A program made the translations under genes and the position numbers. 64,000 nucleotides of DNA, taken from the NCBI GenBank assembly GCA_031213475.1, contig JARUPZ010000016.1, forward strand, positions 5,027,491 to 5,091,490. Reading direction: 5' to 3'. This document shows, one piece after another, positions 51,501 through 61,384 of the stretch. Position 1 is the stretch's first letter. Every line of letters starts with the position of its first letter. Under the pieces are notes generated by a model. That model worked only from the letters and a program-made list of their open reading frames with translations. It made no database searches and was not told the origin of the DNA. Source of the stretch: Nereocystis luetkeana (taxonomy: Eukaryota > Sar > Phaeophyceae > Laminariales > Laminariaceae).

Positions 51501-51967
51501 TGCTAGTAATTCGGTGACCGGTAACGTAGCCCTGTTTTTTGTCACATGGTTAATACTTCACGTATCGCCTTCCTTCTCTCCTGCAAAACACGCCTTATTA
51601 ATCTCCTACAAACCTGTGCCCACCGTCTCTTCTACAGTACAAAGAAAGCCTTTTCTTTCTTTCTACCAAACACGTCGTTCTTCTCTTCTACAAACTTCAC
51701 CCTCCTTCTCCCCTACAAAACACGCCTCCCTTCTCTTCCAAAAACCACGCCTTGTTCTCTTCCACAAACCATGCCTTCCGTCTCTCCTACCTGTCACGCC
51801 TTCCTTCTCTCCTGTAACAGGACAAACCACCGTTTGAGGACAGCTCAAACTGGATTCTTGACCCGGCCTTCCGAGGAGGGAAAGGGGGCGGTGGCGATCA
51901 AGCGCGACAGGGCGGGGAAGGGTCCTTGCCCCCGGACCGATTGTGGCCGTCTTCCTCGCCAAAGTAA
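48459..51967 (+). CDS. DUSP-like domain gene (whole model)
   Basis: A plus-strand gene of at least four exons: 48459-48572, 48728-48798, 50878-50974 and 51821-51967, with reading phases 0, 2 and 0 consistent at each junction; a fifth exon, 49270-49419, may belong but needs a different donor (48832 region). The first two exons give DGDAWYVVEAAWVQRWLAFI ... KKPGPIRNETLL then NNLAYRGANKRCVVW, the W..W..F...PGPI.N..LL...YRGVN..VW pattern of DUSP domains, known from ubiquitin-specific proteases and many protist proteins. No USP catalytic Cys or His box is in the window, so a ubiquitin role is not established. Upstream exons are not found; the MGNC exons at 22.9-23.7 kb are compatible in phase but 24.7 kb away. 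Confidence 0.6.
48728..48798 (+). CDS. DUSP-like exon, second half
   Basis: Acceptor CCGAGAGAG|AAC (phase 0) gives NNLAYRGANKRCVVWINNRV then VFGT, ending at GGCAC|GTATAT (phase 2). The intron is 155 bp. The donor could instead be TACCGC|GTGCGT at about 48831, adding YIHDYVP. YRG.N...VW is the usual continuation of a DUSP domain. Confidence 0.6.
49070..49112 (+). repeat. Family A element, right-end fragment
   Basis: CTATGGCCGTCCAAACTACG then GCCATGCATGATAATGAGTA, followed by a C-rich tract to 49260. It lies in an intron of the DUSP-like gene, in sense orientation. Confidence 0.8.
49270..49419 (+). CDS. Candidate exon of the DUSP-like gene
   Basis: Acceptor CTGTCGCACTCAG|TG after a C-rich tract, and donor CTGGGTG|GTGAGC. 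It encodes PQHGDEDVGAETVAASGTER then THGTLPKGERARLGALGWVL. Start and end are phase 1, which fits the alternative donor near 48831 but not the exon at 50878, so it may be alternatively spliced. Confidence 0.48.
49556..49820. repeat. Tandem array, four units of 62-72 bp
   Basis: Units start near 49559, 49620, 49692 and 49761: TTTCGGAGGC ... CCCTGTTTTGGGAATTCA ... AAAATTATCGTCATTTTT. It lies in an intron of the DUSP-like gene. Confidence 0.82.
50016..50117. mobile_element. piggyBac-like MITE, decayed copy
   Basis: AAGGACTGCAATCCCGTTTT then GGGGGCAAAC ... CCCCCCAAAAGGGATCCCGG. The ends are poorly preserved. Confidence 0.6.
50395..50600. repeat. GGGTCGGGT-rich repeat, copy 2
   Basis: ACGGGTCGGGTTGGGTCGGG ... 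CCCGTTACCCGACCCGACCC. It is related to 35915-36030 and may be a sub-terminal part of a hAT-like element. Confidence 0.55.
50839..50880. repeat. 21-bp tandem duplication at a splice acceptor
   Basis: ACCCGGCTAGGTAGATGGAC occurs twice; the second copy contains the GGTAG acceptor used for the exon at 50878, so a duplicate acceptor lies 21 bp (7 codons) upstream. Confidence 0.8.
50878..50974 (+). CDS. Internal exon of the DUSP-like gene
   Basis: Acceptor CTAGGTAG|A and consensus donor GTCCAC|GTAAGG. It encodes WTKSDNKGKKQSAPTCVVVG then GDPKLQSQVTVH. The single 5' base completes the codon split at 48798. A second frame of this exon is also open. Confidence 0.52.
51540..51812. repeat. Degenerate 25-30 bp pyrimidine-rich repeat in an intron
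   Basis: CCTTCTCTCCTGCAAAACAC-like units recur about nine times and end at the acceptor at 51820. It is an expanded polypyrimidine tract. Confidence 0.75.
51821..51967 (+). CDS. Last exon of the DUSP-like gene
   Basis: Acceptor TCCTGTAACAG|GAC, then 48 codons reading DKPPFEDSSNWILDPAFRGG then KGGGGDQARQGGEGSLPPDR and LWPSSSPK, and a TAA stop at 51965-51967. Phase 0 at the start agrees with the exon ending at 50974. Confidence 0.62.
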   Translation, partial: DKPPFEDSSNWILDPAFRGGKGGGGDQARQGGEGSLPPDRLWPSSSPK

Positions 51968-53337
51968 GCCGCGCAGCAGTAGCAGTAGCAGTAGTTTTTG
52001 GGGGGTGCTACGTAGTTTCGTGTAAAGAAAAAAATGTTTTTTTTGTGCTTTTTGAAACGTCGGTTCTTAGTTGTGAGTAAAAACGCAAACGCGCGCTTTT
52101 CTTCGTCTGAAAGGGCCGTCTTCGACGGAGAACATCAAAACATTGTATGCACATACATACCTGGTAGTTGAATTAGACCAGGTAGTTATTTCCCAAAAAA
52201 GATAATGAAGTCCCATGTCAAAAGGGCATGTTGCGTATTTGTGTCCTGAACGACGGAAAACGAAAAAGAGTCCAACGCGAACACCCGTGGGCAACCGTGG
52301 TCGACCAACGAGGCGAGCGACAGCACCCGCCCTCCCCGGAGCGCCGTCGGCGGCGGCTAGCTTTTTTCTGTCAGCAAAACCGACGAGGAGCCTACCGCTG
52401 CTGGGCTCTGCTGGTTGGGCTAGAGTACAAACCTTGAGCCCCACGCGGGGAGCAGCGCAGAGACGGCGGTGCGGCTATCGAAGTTGGAGTTCTGAGGGGA
52501 GTGTCATGATGTGGCGGATGCTTGTGCCTCTAAAAATGTGCGGCGCGACGAAGAGCTGGGTTTCCGACGGCCTTGATGTTTTTTTTTCTAGGCGCCGCAG
52601 GCGGTCTTCACTGTGCAGCGGCTACGTGAGGGACCTTCGGAGGTCGCGTAATTCGGCTGCTCCGGTTTGTCCCGCGTCTCGCACTGGGGGCTTGCCGCCT
52701 CCAAAGCAGCGAACGACACGCCACAAAATTTGCGTTGCCTGCTTCGATTACGTGGAACATTCCGCGTCCAGGTGGAAAACTCCCCAACTTGACTTCGTCT
52801 TCGTATTCTGGGAGTTTTTTTTTAATATATATATTGAATACCCTGGTATGTATTTTAGATCGTCCCACAATGAAGACGCATGCTTGGTGGTTCAGTTTTC
52901 GACCAATCAGACACTCAAGTTCATTTCAATGCCAAGAAAAAACTGGAGTTATGATTTTTGCGTTCCTCTTTGAAAACAGGCCCTAAGGCTAATTCTTATG
53001 CCGTCGGATTCGAAGAATCGTAAAGGTCGGTGTCCGATCCGCACTAAATTCGACGGGTTGCGTCTGGATGCTTTCTCTATCGTCGATCGGATCGGGTTCG
53101 TAGTTTTTCGCAGTTTTTTTTTTTTTCTTGTGTTTTTTTCCTGGGGGCGTTTGATACGAGCGTTTAAAACTGCTTCGTGTCCTGCTCGCGGGCTCTTGCT
53201 GGGCTGTGAGCAGCACCTTCAGCTGCAGTAGAGCAGTCAACCCAGCACCGGAAATGTGTTTGGGCCGCTGCTGTGTGGCGTGATCGCGTGTTTAGAGGGG
53301 TGGAGAGGGCTTTAAGAAAAAAACGATCGATAAATCT

Positions 53338-53391
53338 GATCCACGCATCTCGTCGAAAAACTCGAGTTTTTCGGCTAAGTGCGTGGATCGA
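53338..53391. repeat. Hairpin with a perfect 20-bp palindromic core
   Basis: CGAAAAACTCGAGTTTTTCG is a perfect palindrome, flanked by GATCCACGCA and TGCGTGGATC. A second pair, TCGATCGAAAAAG and CTTTTTCGATCGA, lies just to the right (53395-53490). Together they resemble a short foldback element. Confidence 0.8.
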
Positions 53392-53527
53392 ATGGCTCGA
53401 TCGAAAAAGTGGGCATCGAAAAGGCTCTTTTTTAACGGTATAAAAGGCCCGATTTTGTCTCCGGTTGGAAACCGGCTTTTTCGATCGACGTTATCCGACT
53501 GCGCAAGAACTAGCCCTAGGAGGAGAG

Positions 53528-53880
53528 TGGCTGACAAAACGTACGTATGGTCCGTATTACGTGCAGCAACAACAACGTAACTTGACTTTACGTTGAAGGT
53601 GTTCCTTGGAGTATGGAACTGTTGGTATTCTGCTGTGCGTGATCATACACGGCGTTTCTTTTTACGTCCTTTATTTTCCTGTTATTTTCCCTGTTCCTGT
53701 TCTTGGTTCAGCGGCTGACAAAACGACGAATGCTCGGTTTTGCGTACAACAACAGCAGAGTTTGAATTTACGTTGAAGGGTGATGTGAAATTCCTTGGAG
53801 TATGGAACTGCTGTTGGTAGTATGCTGTTCATCTATATATACGGCCTTACTTCTTCCCTCCTTTAATTTCCTGTTCCTTT
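53528..53880. repeat. Direct duplication, offset about 185 bp
   Basis: GGCTGACAAAACG ... ACGTTGAAGG ... TTCCTTGGAGTATGGAACTG occurs twice, followed in both by TTTAnTTTCCTGTT-like pyrimidine-rich sequence. Confidence 0.78.
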
Positions 53881-54523
53881 TTCTTGTTCCTTTTCCTATT
53901 CCCATCCTTGCGCTTTTTCCTTGTCTTTTGCTCGTATCATTTTTGCTCTCCTTTTTCTGTTTCTACTCCTTCCCTCTTCCTTGTTGTTTCCCTTTTCCGT
54001 TCTCTCTGCCTCCTTGTCTTCTTCCTGTCCCTTTTTCCCTTTTATGGTCTTTTTGCTTTCACTGTTTTTTCTTTACTGCCGGTATTTGCGGTTTTCGGGC
54101 ACTACCGACCGACGGACCTACCTACCGACGTACCGACTGACCGACATTCACCCGGCTGGGGCTCCGATTGTCCGGTGATTACCTTTCACACATAGCTGGT
54201 TCCGGTAGCGCGCCCAGGGTCAATTACTACAGTAGCCTTGCCGCAGTTTTTAACGCGTGTTGTCGGGGTTTACATACGCGTCGCAGTGGTTTATACCCGT
54301 GTTGTCGCGATTGATGCGCGTGCTGTCGTGGTCGTATTTGACGGATTCTGAATCGTGCCGAAAGGATGGACAGCATCGATATTTATTTTGCATTACAAGC
54401 TCGATCACTTGTGGCGCTTCGCTTTGACCCCCCCCCCCCCCCTGCCGAACGTCCCGTACGCCATGTCTTGACTGCACGTTTCCGTGTTTCTACGGCCCTC
54501 ACAGCAGCCTTGCAATAGGAGAC

Positions 54524-55365
54524 ATGGAAGACGACGGGGTGGGAGAAGAGAATGCGGCGAAAGTGGCAGCGTTTTTCGACGTCGTGCTGGACTCTCCGAG
54601 AGTTTCTCACGGCGCCGCCGCAGCCGCGGCCCTCGCCGCCGGCACCCCCCCCGCCGCCACTCCCGGCAGTGGTAGTGGCAGTGGTAAGAAGGGAGACGGG
54701 ATGGGTGACGGCAGCGGTAACGGTTACAGCAACAGCCGCCTCGGCAACGGAAGCGGTAATGTCAGCGTTACTGGCAGCGGGAACGGCAGCGGCAGCGTCA
54801 ACCGCAGCAGTCACCGCAGCAGCAACCGCAGCAGCAGCAACCGGAGCGGTAATCGTAGCGGTAATCGTAGCGGTAACAGCAACCCTTACGGCAACGGCAG
54901 CATCGACGGCAGGCGAAAGGAACCCATGGAGGAGGAAGTCATGGAGTCAAGGGTTTCGAGCACCGCCAAGCAGTGGATGTACGGCGGGGGCGAAGGGGGC
55001 TCGATGGAGTGAGAGCGGGAATAGCCGCCGCCGCCGCTGCTGCTGCCTAGGACGTTTCGCGAGACGGAATCGATGCGGTACGAAGGAGAGAGTGATGACG
55101 GCCGAGTGGGGGGTCGGGCGGGCAGGCGACTGAGGGATTGTCTCTCTGGCCAAAGCTGTCAGAAAATGCCGGCGATAAGGGCATCATCACGGTAGGGAAC
55201 TGGCTGATCGATGTCGGCAACAAAGCTTCGAGGAGGGTGTTCCGTGGAGTTCCTGAACCCCAGGAGGGGGGGAGTGTTGCACCTGGCTGGTTGCTGGTGC
55301 TGCCGCTGTTGCTGCCGCTGCTTATAGGTTTGCTTGGTGTCGTAGGCGGGGGGTGGAGTAGTTAG
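54524..55365 (+). CDS. Acidic, Ser/Gly/Asn-rich protein with a C-terminal membrane segment
   Basis: ATG at 54524 starts MEDDGVGEENAAKVAAFFDV. After an Ala tract comes a long Ser/Gly/Asn/Arg repeat (NRSGNRSGNRSGNSN, from CGTAGCGGTAAT-type units), then KEPMEEEVMESRVSSTAKQW. This frame alone stops at 55014. A second exon ending at 55365 is clearly protein-like (SLWPKLSENAGDKGIITVGN then WLIDVGNKASRRVFRG) and closes with a hydrophobic segment GWLLVLPLLLPLLIGLLGVV, as in a tail-anchored membrane protein. Joining 54524-55008 (GA|GTGAGA) to 55107-55365 keeps the frame (247 residues), but that acceptor lacks a pyrimidine tract; GGGCAG|GCG at 55126 is better but out of phase. No family is recognised. 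Confidence 0.55.
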
Positions 55366-57237
55366 CGTGGTTGGATAGAGTGTAAAAGTGCCCCGACCTA
55401 GGTGCAGTGAATGTGTTGAGAGCCCGACGTTGTCCTCTTGGGCGGGCAGCTGTTTCTTCTCGGTTTCCGTCTTGGTGGTGGTATATTGTTGGTTTTTTCG
55501 ATTATCGTTTCGTTAGAATTCGATCAGCCCTCTAATGGGCAGAGGGTAAGCCAGGGCAGGGCAAGGCGCGCACGGAGTTCAAGATTCGACACGGCGTAAG
55601 GAGGAAGAAGCGAGGACCATGAACCTTACTTCTTCTTTTTTCGTGTTTTTGGCAAGCAGCTCTGTAAATAAGAGGGGTCGCCAACTAGCTTTTTTTTTTT
55701 TAGCGATCCAGACCGGTACGATAGCTCCCCTCCCTGCCCGCTGCTACTTCTGCTGCCACCGCCGCTGCTGCTGCAGCAGCGGTACAAGACTCCCTGTCCT
55801 CTCCTATTCGATTGAGTTCAGGAGATCGGCTTTAACCTTCCCTGCTCTTGCTTCGGACCCTTCCCTGACTTCGGGATTGGCCGAGCTGCTCCCTTTTCCG
55901 ATCGGGTGTCGACACAATAGTTTGGGGGTCGTGTTTGCGTTGCTAGAGGAATGCTCGCGTTTGGGCTCAGCAGCGGCGGCGGCGGCCCCAGCGGCATCAG
56001 CAGCAGTAGCGACAGCAGTAGTTGCGATAGTGACGTGGGGGGTAACGTAGGAGCAGCGCGAGGGGGCGGGGTGCAGCGGCAGGGATGTTGTGCCTGCAGT
56101 GGCGTCGTTGCTGTTGCTGAGCACACCGTGGACGGCGCTCAGCAACCGGTGGAGAAGGCGCAGTGGCGTTGATGAAAAAAGTTTCGTAGTGGTGTTTTGT
56201 CGTGTAGCCCCGCAGTCCACGGTGGTTGGTGGTGTCTTTCTTGAGGTACCACGTTTTTTTGTTTGTTTTTGCAATGGAATGATGTGACTTAACATAGCCG
56301 GAGTATACTCTGAGGTACGTAGTGTTTTGTTTAATGGAGTGGTGTTGACTATCATAGCCGGAGTGTGCTCTGTAAAGGGTTCCTCCCTCCTATCTATCCC
56401 TTCCTTTTCGTGTCCTCTTTTTTGTTATTTTCGCTATATCTCTCGCTCTCTTTAAATAGTTAAAAACAGACGGAGAGGGGGCTACACGCCTCCCGGCATT
56501 GCGCGAGCGCCCAACTTTTTGTTTTTGTTAACGTCTCAGCAAGTGCTAGTTTTTTTTTCTTACTTTCTCGTCTTTTTCCCCACCTGTCCGCAAGTAATAC
56601 CTACCGGTCCAGAGGGTTTAAACCTCCTCTGCACTGATTGAATAATATGCATCCTTTGGTCGAGCACGCGCTACGACTCTTTCTGAAAGAATTAGGCCAG
56701 GGGTCCCGGTGGTAGAGCCGGGGTCTGTAGAGGACGATTCTCGGGGTTAGCATAAGGCCAAATATCACGATTTTTGGTGCATTTCCGAACGAATATATGT
56801 GTAGGTGTACACGTTTTCCTGTGTGTGCGTGCGGCTGCACTCCCTCGGCGAAGAGTTAGTTCTTCAGGTTCTATCTTCATTTTTTTGTCGTACTTTGTTG
56901 ATTGCTGCTGCTGGCTTCTGAGCCCGAGGTTTGTGTACAGTAGTAAAGTGTTGGTGTTGTCCCGGCCGCCCGAAGTTTTCGTACAGTGGCGTAGGGATGT
57001 TTCATTGGAGATAGAGGCGTAGAGAGGGGGGGGGGGGGGGGGGGGGGGAGTCACGAGTGGGAGCTATCAGTGGTGTCCGGTGGTGTCCGGTGGTGTTCGG
57101 TGGTATCCGGCGGTTTTCGATGCTTCCTTCCATCTCTCGCCCTGTCTTCTTGTCTGTCTGTATTTTCCATCTTGGGGACTTTTTTCTGGCTTTTGTCTTT
57201 CTTTCGTGTAGTCTCGTTGTCGCGCCCGCATATGTAC
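55366..57237. other. Region without a firm gene
   Basis: Both strands are open in places: plus 55619-56050 (with an Ala run), plus 55951-56172 (GLSSGGGGPSGISSSSDSSS) and minus 56355-55804. Minus 57000-56870 reads MKHPYATVRKLRAAGTTPTL. None has consistent splice support. A G run of about 23 lies at 57018-57047. No dispersed repeat is recognised. Confidence 0.35.
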
Positions 57238-57370
57238 CGCTCCGTCCGCCTGCGACGATCGTCCCGTCGTCGAGGCAGAACACGGCCGTCCTCCGATTTG
57301 TTTGGTCGTCACCATCGTAAAGCGCGAGGAAAATTCGCGCGCGAGAAGACGCCGTGTACGCGCGTGGACA
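57238..57370 (-). CDS. Candidate exon with a WD40-like blade
   Basis: The minus frame reads IFLALYDGDDQTNRRTAVFC then LDDGTIVAGGRSG and ends at a CGGAGCG|GTACAT donor at 57238. The pattern V.CLDDGTIVAGG.SGT is typical of the inner strands of a WD40 repeat, where a WD dipeptide would follow in the next exon. The 5' boundary is uncertain. The plus strand is open too, but as a low-complexity basic sequence. Confidence 0.4.
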
Positions 57371-57929
57371 GTATCTCCTCCCCCTTGCCTCCTCTCTCCC
57401 TCCCTCCCCCTCTCTCTCTTGCCTGCTCGCGTGGCGCGAGGGAGGGAGGAAGAAAGGGCGATAACGAGTGGCAGGGTGCCGCGTCCGCCGCGTCTGTTAG
57501 TTGTTTTTTTGCTTTCGTCATTTTTGCATCTTTTTTTTTCATGTTTTTCTTTTTCGTTTTAGCCATTCCATTGGAAGGTTCTTGGAGGAGGTGGGGCTGG
57601 CTGCTTCTCTGCCGCGTTGGGAGTGGTGGGCGATAGGCACATAGACAGCCACTACAGACAGCAGTAGTATTGCTGTGCATTTGCGTTTATGTTGCCGAAG
57701 TGCGCCAGAGTTGCAGTGAATAGTCCATTCGGTTGAAGCCGTTTCGAGTGAAGCCCTTTGCAGTGAAGCCTTGTGAAGTGAAACCCCCTCCTTTGGAGTG
57801 AAACCCGTTTTGAGTTCGACCAGCGTGTTTTTTTCCTCTTGATTTTGGGTTGCCTCTGTTTGTTTGCGTTTTCTGTTTTTTTTGTTTGTCTCCCAGCCTC
57901 TTGCCCCTGCCCCTTCCCTCTAGTCTGCC

Positions 57930-58017
57930 CGAAAACGATGCGAGAAATAAGTGTGCTTTCGCGCCATGGAAGCGTTCTTTCGATGCGATGGCGCTTGGTT
58001 TCCCAGCGGCGGTAGGC
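57930..58017 (-). CDS. Candidate exon upstream of the WD40-like exon
   Basis: A classic acceptor, CTCTCTGTTCCTCCAACAG|GCC, is at 58017. The frame reads AYRRWETKRHRIERTLPWRE then STLISRI; the donor is unclear, and the frame stays open to 57652 with a Lys/Arg-rich sequence. The acceptor's pyrimidine tract is continuous with the C-rich side of the family A element at 58053-58182. Confidence 0.42.
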
Positions 58018-58052
58018 CTGTTGGAGGAACAGAGAGAGAGGAGCGCGGGGGG

Positions 58053-58182
58053 GTGTATTCATGCCATACGTGGCCGTAGTCGTGTGACCATAGACCCCTG
58101 CATCCCTACGATGATCACGTCGGGTTAGCACCGACCGGGCAGACATTGCTTGCACCAAGCGCGAAGCACCGTGATGTTTGGA
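58053..58182 (-). repeat. Family A element, partial, sense to the downstream exon
   Basis: On the minus strand: GTGCTTCGCGCTTGGTGCAA ... GGATGCAGGGGTCTATGGTC ... CTACGGCCACGTATGGCATG then AATACACCCCCCC. Confidence 0.84.
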
Positions 58183-59290
58183 GGGGGGGAGGGAAGGAGG
58201 GATGTATTGCGGTGTGGCAATGCCTTTTTGTTGTTTTACTCTCGAACAGAAGAAGCAGTGTCTCCCCGTCTTTGTCTTCCGGCAGACAACGGACGATCAA
58301 ATCGCACACGGCGCTTGTGTGTGGCATGTATACACCCCCTGCCACCACCAACATAAAAACACAGACTCAGAGAGAGAAACATCGGTAGTAGAGAGAGCGA
58401 AAACAGTACAAAACAAACGCAGACGTGCGACGCTTCGCCGGCTCGGTTCACGCTCAGTTTTTGCTCTTGTGGGGTTGAGTGCTCTGGTTGGCGGATGTGG
58501 AGGTGGGGGTGGGGATCGGCAGTCGTGGGGAGAAGGAGGGGTAAACGGTGTGATGGAAAGAACGGTTGTTGGGACGTGCAGTCGGTTCGGTGGGCGGGTG
58601 GGTGGGTGGTGGCAAGTGACACACCACGCTTTGCTTCCGGCACACGGTTGTCACGCCGCGTCGTGAGCGCGTCGGCGTGCCCCGCTTAGCCCCGCCCCAG
58701 CAGCTTGCGTTTTGTGGGCGCGGAAGGAAGCAAATGGGGCGGAGCCGGCCACTTGCGGGCTTCGTTGTAGAATATATCTAGCTATTTATAGGTACGGTAC
58801 CAGGTATAAGTTATAGATATTGGTGAGTAAGGTTCATCGTGGAACCTAGGGGAGGAACTAATCGATCGTTGCACCCCGTCTGCGTGCTGTGCGTACATTT
58901 TGGTTTTGCCCCTGTGCAAAGGGTATGATTAGCGCGTATTGTGTCGGACGCGCGATGAGAATGATGTACAAGTCTACCACTATACCACCTCCTGCAGCTC
59001 GTTTAGATACTATGCCCAGTCACGCCTTTATAGATTGCTAGCGGTACGGTCAAGGGCCCGCCCGTGGCGTTACGAGTAGCCCAGCTTGTACCAGTTTGTA
59101 GTGCGGTCACGGCTCCGTACGTACGTACACACATACATGTACATCAGCTGATGCTGACGTAGCGCAGCTGATGTACGTAGCATATACGTACCTTCTGCAT
59201 CTACTGCTGCTGCTGCTGAACGTGCGTACCTACTACACCTAAGGCATCCTACTGATGTACCTGCTTGCTAAGTACGTAACTGCTGATGCG
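58183..59290. other. Region without a recognised gene or repeat family
   Basis: 58240-58680 is open on both strands without splice support. 59100-59300 is a low-complexity TACGTAC/CTGATG-rich stretch (GTACATCAGCTGATGCTGAC, CTACTGCTGCTGCTGCTGAA). Confidence 0.4.
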
Positions 59291-59302
59291 CCTACTTGCT
59301 GC

Positions 59303-60200
59303 ACCTGATGCACGCGACATTTTTCGTATCAAGCTGCGGCAGGCGAAGGTCGTAGACGGTGATCCATGTTGATCGCACAATTACTTCACAATTATATTAG
59401 GTCCATTAGATAATGGTTAATGAAATTGCTGCACGTTATTACCGCCCATGGGTGGGGACCGCCAGCTGCACGAATCCCAGCCAATGGTGTATCCGGGGCT
59501 GGGGTTTCCGCTCCATGCGGGGCGGTATCGACCCGGGGGACCACCGTTTTCGTCCCCGGTGTGTTGGAGTTGTAGATGTATAGATGAATTTATGATCCGG
59601 GGGTGGGACCTTATCCTCCCCGGGTGGCGCTGGCTCCACGAAACCCAGCCGGTCAGCAATCAGCCACTGGGGTTGAGGTTTCCACACTGTGCGGGGCGGT
59701 ATCGACCCGGGGGACCACCGTTTTCGTTCTCAGTGTCTTGTAGTTTTATATCTATGGAAGGATTTATGATCCGGGGTTGAGATGTTGGGACCTCATGCTC
59801 CCTGAATGGCGCTGGCTTCACGAACTTCAGACAATGAGCAATCAGCCCGTGGGGTTGGGGTTTACACACCGTGAAGGGCGATGTCGACCCGGGGGGCTCC
59901 TGTACCTGATGCACGTGATTTTTTTCGCATTAGGCTGCGGCAAGCGAAGGTCGTAGATGGTGATTCATGTTGAATGCACAATTACTTCACAACTATATTA
60001 CAGTAGGTCCATTAGACCCATGATAATGAAATTGCTGAACCTTCTTGCCCCCAATGGGTGGGGGCCGCCAGCTGCACCCTAGCCAACAAGCCAACAATGG
60101 TGTACCCGGAGTTGGGGTTTCCATCCCATGCGGGGCGTTGTCGACCCGGGCGACCACCGTTTACGTCCCCGGTGTGTTGAAGTTGTAGGTGTATTCCACA
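59303..60200. repeat. Segmental duplication, offset about 600 bp, leading into the satellite
   Basis: ACCTGATGCACGCGACATTT ... CACAATTACTTCACAATTAT ... GGTGGGGACCGCCAGCTGCA at 59303-59590 recurs at 59904-60195 with about 10 percent divergence. Each copy includes one 175-bp satellite unit at its right end. Confidence 0.85.
59450..59905. repeat. 175-bp tandem satellite, first block
   Basis: The marker CGGTATCGACCCGGG falls at 59523, 59697 and 59879, spacing 174 and 182 bp. The consensus runs TTGGGGTTTCCACACCGTGC, GGACCACCGTTTTCG, GTGTGTTGGAGTTGTAGATG, GATTTATGATCCGGGG, CCTTATCCTCCCCGGGTGGC. Confidence 0.88.
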
Positions 60201-60844
60201 AGTGGTACATTTGTGGTCTCTAGAACGGATTCAGAAAAAGTGTCTGCCTGTCCGACGAGGGTTACTCTATGGTCACCTACGTACGGACAATTTTCTTTCG
60301 AAACGGCTACGCCCATGCCGCACGCATCAGGTCGAAGCCCTCGCGGACGCGATCGTCATATGGTCCAAACCACACCTCATCGAGTGCCCTGTGTGCGCAG
60401 TTATCAGAGTTGACTTCCAGTATCCAAAACGGGGTGAAGGAACGAGCAGCAGCAATCGCTCGCCCGAAGCCAGCGGACAAAATGTTTGTCAACTCTATTT
60501 TACTTGACCTTTGACACTTTCGTAATTTTGTTTGTCAGATCAATAAGTTGGAAATTCATTTTTATACTAGGATATGTTGACCTGTCGACGACTCCGATGG
60601 CATGATGACTCCTATAGTATGCATGCATGGTCCCGCCTTGTGACGAGGTTGAATCGAGTAAGCCCGCTCCTCCCCTCCTCCCCCCGAAGCAGCTCGTTTT
60701 TCACCCCAGCCAACTACAGACACAGCGGTCTTGGTTTCTGTGGCGACTTGTACAGCGTACCGCAAGTACCTGATTACGTACGTGCGTGGTCCTCACTTCT
60801 TATTTTTTTTATTGGTTTGTAGATGCGCTTCAGTTATCATGAGT

Positions 60845-60938
60845 ATTATTCTTCCACTCCAGAGTTTTTGGAGCCTGTCCTGCGACCACGGACTGCATTG
60901 CATTGTGGCGATGAGTTAATGTGAGAACAACAACAGCT
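60845..60938 (+). repeat. (AAC)n-tailed repeat, short tail
   Basis: TTCTTCCACTCCAGAGTTTT ... GACCACGGACTGCATTGCAT ... GAGTTAATGTGAGAACAACA. It is nearly identical to 41838-41946 over the body. Confidence 0.78.
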
Positions 60939-61384
60939 ATTATTAATGAAGCGTGAGCAATCAAAACTGTGGTTTCTTTTGCGCATTTAATATTATTATA
61001 TATCCCGATTTTTTTTGTTTAGCTGTGCATTCATGAGGAGCTGTTTCTTTCAGTTCATGCGCCGGCGGCATGGATAGTACTGAACCGACAGTCCCGTGCT
61101 GGGCACTTTGTGGATATTACGGCCGCGCACTACCCCCCCCAATGCAACCATAGCAACCACCAACCGCTCCAACATAGTCCTGTGCCTCTTCTTGTTCCAT
61201 CTGCCTCGTGTTCTTTTTACCACCAGTAAGCACCGCGAGGGAGTATAGAACAGAGACCACAAGGAATGCAGCATTCATAATCGCTCATCATACAAACCCG
61301 ACCAACTACAACGAATGAATGGTTACGAGTTCACACACTTGTGGAATAAACACGGCAACTCCGTTCCTTGGCCGTGCAATACCA

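Larger units (their letters stand above)
51968..54523. other. Region without a firm gene; coding-like patches
   Basis: 52067-52980 is open in several frames on both strands. The plus frame 52240-52437 (GKRKRVQREHPWATVVDQRG, ending LEYKP) and the minus frame 52444-52070 (MGLKVCTLAQPAEPSSGRLL) both look protein-like, and a TTTTTTTTTCTAG acceptor lies at 52592. I cannot choose between them. 53330-53500 is rich in palindromes, 53528-53880 is a direct duplication, and 53860-54070 is T-rich. Confidence 0.35.

Noticed and set aside
57563-57667. Plus-strand terminal exon after a T-rich acceptor (TTTTTCGTTTTAG)
   Set aside because: All three frames are open for a short distance and minus-strand exons lie on both sides; the tract is equally a Lys-rich antisense stretch.
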